Notes under the pieces: generated by a model
The model's input: only the letters and a program-made list of their open reading frames with translations
What the model was told of the DNA's origin: nothing
Databases searched by the model: none
Source: Spizellomyces punctatus DAOM BR117
Taxonomy: Eukaryota; Chytridiomycota; Chytridiomycetes; Spizellomycetales; Spizellomycetaceae
Assembly (NCBI RefSeq): GCF_000182565.1
Contig: NW_015971560.1
Span: 91,889 to 155,888, forward strand
DNA: 64,000 bases
Direction: 5' to 3'
Shown here: in pieces, positions 61,560 through 64,000 of the stretch
How positions within the stretch are numbered: the first letter of the stretch is position 1
Layout: each line of letters begins with the position of its first letter
Position numbers and translations under genes: made by a program

Positions 61560-62479
61560 ATGGACTCCAACAACGCCGGGCTTCCACCCCCCAGTGGATT
61601 ACCGCATCAAGCCATGATGCTGCAGAGGGTTCGTAGCAGACGGCCATGTACTTCACCAACTAAAACTTTACTGAACACTGTTGGCATCTGTCATCTTGGT
61701 ATCTTTCACTGACAGAGATTCCAAAAGCTTCTGGACGATACTACACCCTACTACATATATCGTTGGGTTTTTACTGCAGTGGTGGTACTACTTTACTGCC
61801 TCCGTGTATTCACAGTTCAAGGCTGGTACATTGTCACGGTATGTAGTAGAAGCCCCCTGACTTGACTTTTAACGCCGTCGACCTCACCCCATGGACGTGG
61901 CCAAGTAGTATGCACTCGGGATCTATCTCCTCAATCTTTTCCTAGCGTTTCTGACGCCCAAATTTGATCCCGCTTTGGAGGAACTGGATAAAGCAGATGA
62001 AGGACCAGCATTACCAATGAAGACCAACGATGAGTTTAGACCTTTTATTAGAAGATTACCGGAATTTAAATTTTGGTAACGAGCGTCTCACATGCATTTG
62101 GGACAAGGTGATCGGCTGAATGTCCATATGGGTATTTACAGGTACTCCGCAACACGAGCGATACTGATCGCTTTCGTATGCACATTTTTCAAATTCTTTG
62201 ATATACCCGTTTTCTGGCCGATCCTGTTGTATGTACATTGTATGTTTCTGGAGAAAGCGATGTTTCGCTAACTCTTGATGTAGGATGTATTTTCTTGTCC
62301 TTTTCACGATAACAATGCGGAGGCAGATCATGCATATGGTTAAGTACCGGTATGTGCCTTGGAACTTCGGAAAGAAGGTATGTTTCGGAAAATCCATCAT
62401 GCTGCATTTTTGCCACCGTGCTACTCTTAATACCTTCCACTCACAGAAATATGCCAATACAAAGCATGGTAGTAAATGA
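61560..62479 (+). CDS. RER1: RER1, ER retention/retrieval receptor
   Basis: Six exons, 61560-61628, 61716-61838, 61909-62075, 62142-62228, 62284-62377 and 62447-62479, sum to 573 nt (190 aa). The product is collinear with RER1: [46 protein letters not shown], and the near-invariant [16 protein letters not shown]. These are followed by [24 protein letters not shown] and [25 protein letters not shown]1 is a four-pass early-Golgi protein that returns membrane proteins to the ER in COPI vesicles. The C-terminal tail is short ([10 protein letters not shown]). It is divergent from the KAT6-like gene. Confidence 0.95.
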
Positions 62480-64000
62480 TGGTGGGAAAGGACACACCAG
62501 TGGGGCACCAGAGGATGGTCACATTACAATTGGCAATTTGTGCACTTTGATGTATTTATTGGTTTAGCATGAGGGTTATAATGCATGCTTTCATGCTTCA
62601 CACATTGGCTTGTCCAGTCTGAACATCACTGAATGGATGTAGAAAACATACCTAGAAGGGAAATCAAAGGGTTGGCAAAGTTGAAGGTCTTTAACTTTAT
62701 ATATTAATTTACTGGTTATACAGTTGTATAGACCCATACCAGGGAAGAGGAGGATTACAGTATAGTGCTAAAAGCAAATGTTTTGCTTATGGCTTCAGAA
62801 GTTACAGAGTTCTGTTTAGGCCATATTTATATTCTTATTTTATAAGGATAATAAAGTTACCTAATCTTTACAGAAATTATGCAGTACCTATAATACCTGG
62901 AGTAAATAATTTAAATACTATATAATATAATTATCCCCCAAGTTAACAGGGCCTATCCAAAAGTAGTTGCATTAATTATGTAAGTAGCAGTAACCATACT
63001 AGATTATCAAGAAAAGAAAAACTATATTATACTGCCAGCAAAGCAAATATTATACTGAGGAGTTAGAGATATTCTTGTATAAATAAGATATTAACTAAAA
63101 GACCCAACAGAACAGTGTAGGGAAGTGATTTTACCCTGATTATTACTAACTATTATATTAACTGGTACCCTGACTCAATTATTTCCAAAAGATTTTACTG
63201 AGATTCCTTAACTGACTAACAATCTCAATCCTATATAAGGAAGCCTGAAGCCTCTTCTTTAGTTTAGTACCCAAGAATGAGCAGATTGTGTACCAGCCAC
63301 AGATCCCTTTTGTTTTTTGTAGGAACAGCACAGTCTTATTGACAACATTGATACTAGTAAAATACTCTCCCATGTGCAGCCACACAGGCAATCCAGAATT
63401 GTAGTTAAGGATTACCTCTCAAACCTTATCCCTACCATATTAATATTGAAGTTAACACTTGGAACACTGATTTCCTCTGTAAAATCATTTCTAAGAGGTG
63501 TAGGAATGCATGTGCACTGTGGTCTTCTGGATATTGTCACTGGGGGGATAACATGCTTGTATTGATCCTGGGGCATTTAAAAGTTTCAGTTATATAATCT
63601 ACTGTTTACATGCTTCAGCCCACTTGTTTACATGCATGCTCAGCAATGCTATGCAATGCTCAGCAGGTTCAGCCATGCCTTGACAAACATTACTTGAAGA
63701 TCTAGACTGTCCCAAACCTTCCAGACCTTCTAAGACTGCTTACATGATGATTTGACCCTTTAAATTATTCCCACAAATGTCTGTCATACCCACACATGTC
63801 TGTGATCATTCTGATTTCTCAAAGTCAGTTTCCCCACATTCTGACTGAGCAAAGTCAGATGTGAACTGTCTAATGACATCCCAGCATGATCTCACATGAT
63901 TTATAGATCATACAGCATGGTTTAAGCCTGAATCTCAACACTCCCACTCAGTGAATCATCTGATTTCCGACAGAGACCCATTTTACCACAAGTTTAAGGT
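62480..64000. repeat. AT-rich, CpG-free terminal block, probable decayed repeat
   Basis: No gene is supported. I count no CG dinucleotide from 62419 through 63967, while neighbouring lines carry several per 60 bases. Base composition becomes AT-rich (for example 62,880-63,130), with many TG and CA steps. Short direct repeats occur: TGTTTACATGC at 63603-63613 and 63625-63635, and ATGCTCAGCA at 63636-63645 and 63656-63665. Frames are full of stops. The pattern suits an old methylated mobile element or subtelomere-like repeat that continues past the window, but no transposon protein could be recognised. Confidence 0.55.

Noticed and set aside
63179-63565. Open frames in the AT-rich right end (70 and 63 codons) as transposon proteins
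   Set aside because: No integrase, RT, gag or transposase motif is visible, and both frames are short for a low-GC stretch.

Overview
This window is nuclear DNA from a fungus that almost certainly makes flagellated (zoosporic) cells. Genes are packed on both strands and carry many short GT-AG introns (about 45-130 bp, one of about 300 bp). The families are typically eukaryotic and often fungal: a Rom-type Rho GEF, DUF2985 and DUF2306 membrane proteins, Mediator Med16 and clathrin light chain. Two axonemal or basal-body genes (CFAP210 and CEP20/FOPNL) exclude yeasts and filamentous Dikarya and suggest a chytrid-like lineage. The species is not identifiable from sequence alone. For many genes the exon lengths I read by eye sum to a multiple of three with no internal stop; those models are the most reliable. 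No tRNA, rRNA or CRISPR array was seen.

Layout, 1-20 kb: the 3' part of a DDB1/SF3b3-type CPSF-A gene (+); a MATH-BTB adapter (-); gamma-glutamyl phosphate reductase (+); a decayed Ty1/copia fragment (-); a BAG1-like UBL-BAG co-chaperone (+) with an RFX-type X-box just upstream; a DUF2306 membrane protein (-); an atypical G-protein alpha subunit (+); a THADA/Trm732 tRNA-modification protein (+); aldose 1-epimerase (-).

20-40 kb: FAM32A (+); a DUF2985 membrane protein (-); a DEP-RhoGEF-PH-CNH exchange factor (-); a ZFC3H1/Red1-like RNA-surveillance protein (-); a GT17 glycosyltransferase (-); Med16 (+); a mitochondrial-type thioredoxin (-) with a second perfect X-box upstream.

40-64 kb: an unrecognised gene (-); CFAP210 (+); casein kinase 2 beta (-) divergent from CEP20 (+); a tiny single-pass protein with a 16-nt micro-exon (-); a WDR44/Dgr2-like WD protein (+); an unusual coiled-coil protein with eight 24-residue repeats and a C1q/TNF-like head (+); a mitochondrial PP2C/PDP phosphatase (-); a TATA-box-led candidate small gene; clathrin light chain (+); a KAT6-like MYST acetyltransferase with tandem PHD fingers (-); RER1 (+). 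The last 1.5 kb is AT-rich and has no CpG at all, in sharp contrast to the rest; it looks like a methylated or mutated repeat boundary.

Most genes are unrelated housekeeping functions, so operon-style logic does not apply. The most interesting items are the C1q-headed repeat protein, the CpG-free block, the two X-boxes, the atypical G-alpha, the KAT6-like architecture and the cilium genes.
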